Below, piece by piece: positions 6,368 through 8,437 of a stretch of DNA of 8,437 bases. Where the stretch lies: positions 1-8,437 of the forward strand of contig JAMOUE010000241.1 in assembly GCA_027068235.1 (NCBI GenBank), in the 5' to 3' direction. The notes under the pieces were generated by a model that was given only the letters and a program-made list of their open reading frames with translations, made no database searches and was not told the DNA's origin. Position 1 is the stretch's first letter, and every line of letters starts with the position of its first letter. The position numbers and the translations under genes are program-made. Origin of the DNA: Deltaproteobacteria bacterium. GTDB taxonomy: Bacteria; Desulfobacterota; Dissulfuribacteria; Dissulfuribacterales; QOAL01.

Positions 6368-8437
6368 ATGACCTTGCTTGAAAGCCAGATTCTTCAATTA
6401 GCAACACAATTTATAAATATTCCTTCCAATAGTCTTGACGAACACATTTACAAGACCCTTGGAACGGCAGGAAAGTATCTTGGCATGGATAGGGCATATC
6501 TGTGCGAATATGACCACAAAAAGCATACCATGCATAATACTCACAAGTGGTGTGCTGAAGGGGTGGATACGTGTATCTCCTTCCTCCAAAAAATCACCAT
6601 GGAAGCCTACACCCAGTGGACTCAAAAACACCTTCAGGGCCAGAGTATCAATATACCTTCGGTAAAGACCCTGAAAGACTGCAATTTGAAAAGGATGCTT
6701 GAGCTGCAGGGAATACAGTCTCTCATATCAATACCTCTTATGGACAAGGAAAGATGCCTGGGATTTATAGGGTTTGACAAGATAACCAGGGAGATACACT
6801 GGAATGATGACCATCTGTCCATTGCCAAGATGATTGCAGAGATCTACACCAATGTCATAAAAAGACGAAATATAGAAAGACGCCTTATGGACAGCGAAAG
6901 GCGCTATGAAGAATTGGTGGAAGGTCTGCCAGTTGGCCTTTATAGACGCCTGCCTGGTTTTAATGGGGAATTCATTATGGTCAATACGGCCATGGCGAAG
7001 ATGCTTGGCTATGACAGCAAAGAAGATCTGATAGGAGTTAGGATATCCAAATTTTACGTTGATAAGGATGAAATGAGGCAGTTCACTGCTGAAATGGCTC
7101 TAACAGGTGAAGTCAGAGAGCGAGAGGTACGTTTCTCACGGAAAAATGGGCAGATATTCTGGGGTTCTATTTCTGCCAAGCTTCACATGGATGACGCTGG
7201 CAACCCCTTATATGTGGAAGGCATGGTGCAAGACATAAGCGAGCGTAAGAGACAGGAAGAGGAAAAGGAACGGCTGCAAAACCAGCTTCAACAGGCTCAG
7301 AGGCTCGAATCCATTGGACGTCTTGCTGGCGGTATTGCCCACGACTTCAACAACCTTCTAGTGCCCATCTTGGGCTACAGTGAACTGCTTTTAGAACTGA
7401 TGGATCCTAATGATGCCACAATACGCTACATAGAGCCTATTAAAGAGGCAGGAGAAAAGGCGCGGGAGATTGTCAAGCAGTTATTGGCCTTTGGAAGGAA
7501 ACAGGAACTTGAGAAACGGTGTTTGAACTTGGAAGAATACTTTCCAAAGTTTCATAAGTTTTTACATCACAGCCTTCGCGATGACATTGAATTAATAGTG
7601 CGTGTATCTCCAGACACTCCCTTTGTTGAGTGTGATATACGTCAGCTGGACCAGGTCCTTCTAAACCTAGCAGTTAATGCCCAAGACGCCATGCCTACAG
7701 GGGGGCGTCTCACCATTGAAGCAAGCAAATTTGACGTAAATGGCTTTGAAGCCAAGGAAGATGCCTCTCTTATTCCTGGAAGATATGCGAAAATTACAGT
7801 TACTGACACCGGCGTTGGAATGGATAAAAAGACCCTTGAGCACATTTTTGACCCTTTTTTTACAACAAAATCTCTAGATAAAGGCACAGGATTGGGGCTG
7901 GCCATGGCCTATGGAATAATCAAGCAACATGGTGGAAACATCAAGGTGAAAAGTGAGCCTGGCAAGGGTACACGTTTTGAAATATTTCTGCCTGCAGTCC
8001 ATAAAATTCACAGCCAGGATGTTAAGGGTTTTGACAAAAACAATGTCGATACTGATAAAAGAAAGATGATACTGCTTGTTGAGGACGAAGATTATGTTAG
8101 AGACTTTGTTGCCCATGCCCTTGAAAGGAGTGGTTACAGGGTTGTTAAGGCAAACGGCTATCAAGAAGCGCTCAAAAGGCTTAAAGAGATAAATTTCGAG
8201 CCAACCCTACTACTTACAGACGTTATCATGCCAGAAGTAGGAGGTGTAGAACTTTACAAAATGCTTAAGAAGGACTTTCCATCTTTAAAGGTTCTGTACA
8301 TGTCTGGAAATGTCCCGGATACCGTCTCATTTGAAGAAGGAGATAAGTTTCTTCAAAAGCCCTTTTCCATTGATACATTACAAGAAACCATTAGAAACGT
8401 AATTGATGATGAGGCCCAAAGGGAAACCCAAAACAGC
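6368..8437 (+). CDS. GAF-PAS hybrid sensor histidine kinase with receiver domain (3' end outside window)
   Basis: Cytoplasmic hybrid kinase; 690 codons are visible with no stop, and the receiver domain is essentially complete, so the gene should end soon after the edge. Domains: GAF (about 15-165, with YLGMDRAYLCEYD, GIQSLISIPL and LGFIGFDK), PAS/PAC (about 176-295, MVNTAMAKMLGY to VQDISERK), short coiled coil (295-315), HisKA with His325 (GGIAHDFNNLL), HATPase with N-box Asn437 (LLNLAVNAQDA), G1 DTGVGMD (480-486), FDPFFTTK and G2 GTGLGLAMAYG, then a receiver (about 567-685) with Asp573, Asp618 (LLLTDVIMPE), Ser646 and Lys664 (LQKPF). There are no membrane segments, so the signal is intracellular. 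The GAF region carries five cysteines (46, 62, 69, 105, 130). ATG 6368 is the only ATG in this open frame, although its ribosome site is weak. Signal and output are unknown; phosphorelay or a partner outside the window is likely. Confidence 0.93.
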   Translation, partial: MTLLESQILQLATQFINIPSNSLDEHIYKTLGTAGKYLGMDRAYLCEYDHKKHTMHNTHKWCAEGVDTCISFLQKITMEAYTQWTQKHLQGQSINIPSVKTLKDCNLKRMLELQGIQSLISIPLMDKERCLGFIGFDKITREIHWNDDHLSIAKMIAEIYTNVIKRRNIERRLMDSERRYEELVEGLPVGLYRRLPGFNGEFIMVNTAMAKMLGYDSKEDLIGVRISKFYVDKDEMRQFTAEMALTGEVREREVRFSRKNGQIFWGSISAKLHMDDAGNPLYVEGMVQDISERKRQEEEKERLQNQLQQAQRLESIGRLAGGIAHDFNNLLVPILGYSELLLELMDPNDATIRYIEPIKEAGEKAREIVKQLLAFGRKQELEKRCLNLEEYFPKFHKFLHHSLRDDIELIVRVSPDTPFVECDIRQLDQVLLNLAVNAQDAMPTGGRLTIEASKFDVNGFEAKEDASLIPGRYAKITVTDTGVGMDKKTLEHIFDPFFTTKSLDKGTGLGLAMAYGIIKQHGGNIKVKSEPGKGTRFEIFLPAVHKIHSQDVKGFDKNNVDTDKRKMILLVEDEDYVRDFVAHALERSGYRVVKANGYQEALKRLKEINFEPTLLLTDVIMPEVGGVELYKMLKKDFPSLKVLYMSGNVPDTVSFEEGDKFLQKPFSIDTLQETIRNVIDDEAQRETQNS

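Noticed and set aside
6398..8164. Minus-strand and other-frame open frames across the hybrid kinase region
   Set aside because: They are shadows of the kinase reading frame, whose domains and catalytic motifs are continuous from 6368 to the window end.
1..8437. CRISPR array, tRNA, rRNA, transposase or phage genes
   Set aside because: No regularly spaced repeats, RNA gene signatures or such protein motifs were seen on either strand.

Overview
The window is moderately AT-rich, densely coded bacterial chromosome. The gene content fits an anaerobic or thermophilic Desulfobacterota (deltaproteobacteria-like) genome: a LytTR regulator, LytS-type kinase and CstA cluster, a CxxCxxxCC cysteine-rich protein, a GAF-PAS hybrid kinase, and a TGTCATTGCGAG-type palindromic dispersed repeat. 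This lineage call is an inference from gene style only; no rRNA or other marker gene is present.

Layout. Positions 1-151 are a leader region, possibly with the tail of an upstream gene. Positions 152-4274 hold a plus-strand cluster: a LytTR response regulator (152-943), a LytS/BtsS-type sensor kinase starting 8 bp later (952-2694), and, after a 146 bp gap with palindromes, a short CstA/BtsT-type transporter (2841-4274). A strong intrinsic terminator (4359-4392) ends it. The T-tract of that terminator overlaps the stop codon of the convergent minus-strand gene nfo, endonuclease IV (4383-5237). A 475 bp divergent gap follows (5238-5712). It holds a good nfo promoter with an inverted repeat over its -35 box, and a degenerate palindromic repeat element. 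Next come a cysteine-rich CxxCxxxCC (YkgJ-like) protein (5713-6267) and a large GAF-PAS-HisKA-HATPase-REC hybrid histidine kinase (6368 to the window end, still open).

How the genes work together. The first three genes read as a self-contained nutrient-sensing module. By analogy with E. coli BtsSR/BtsT and B. subtilis LytST, the membrane kinase would sense an external carboxylate, probably pyruvate. It would phosphorylate the LytTR regulator, which would activate the neighbouring transporter gene. The nfo gene is an independent DNA-repair gene. The cysteine-rich protein and the hybrid kinase lie 100 bp apart on the same strand and may be a second unit, but nothing in the sequence proves a functional link. 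I see no mobile element with a transposase, no CRISPR array, no tRNA or rRNA and no phage gene. I found no clear candidate for an entirely new multi-gene system. The most useful leads are the compact pyruvate-type sensing and transport module, the cysteine-rich protein next to a cysteine-bearing GAF kinase, and the palindromic repeat between two divergent genes.
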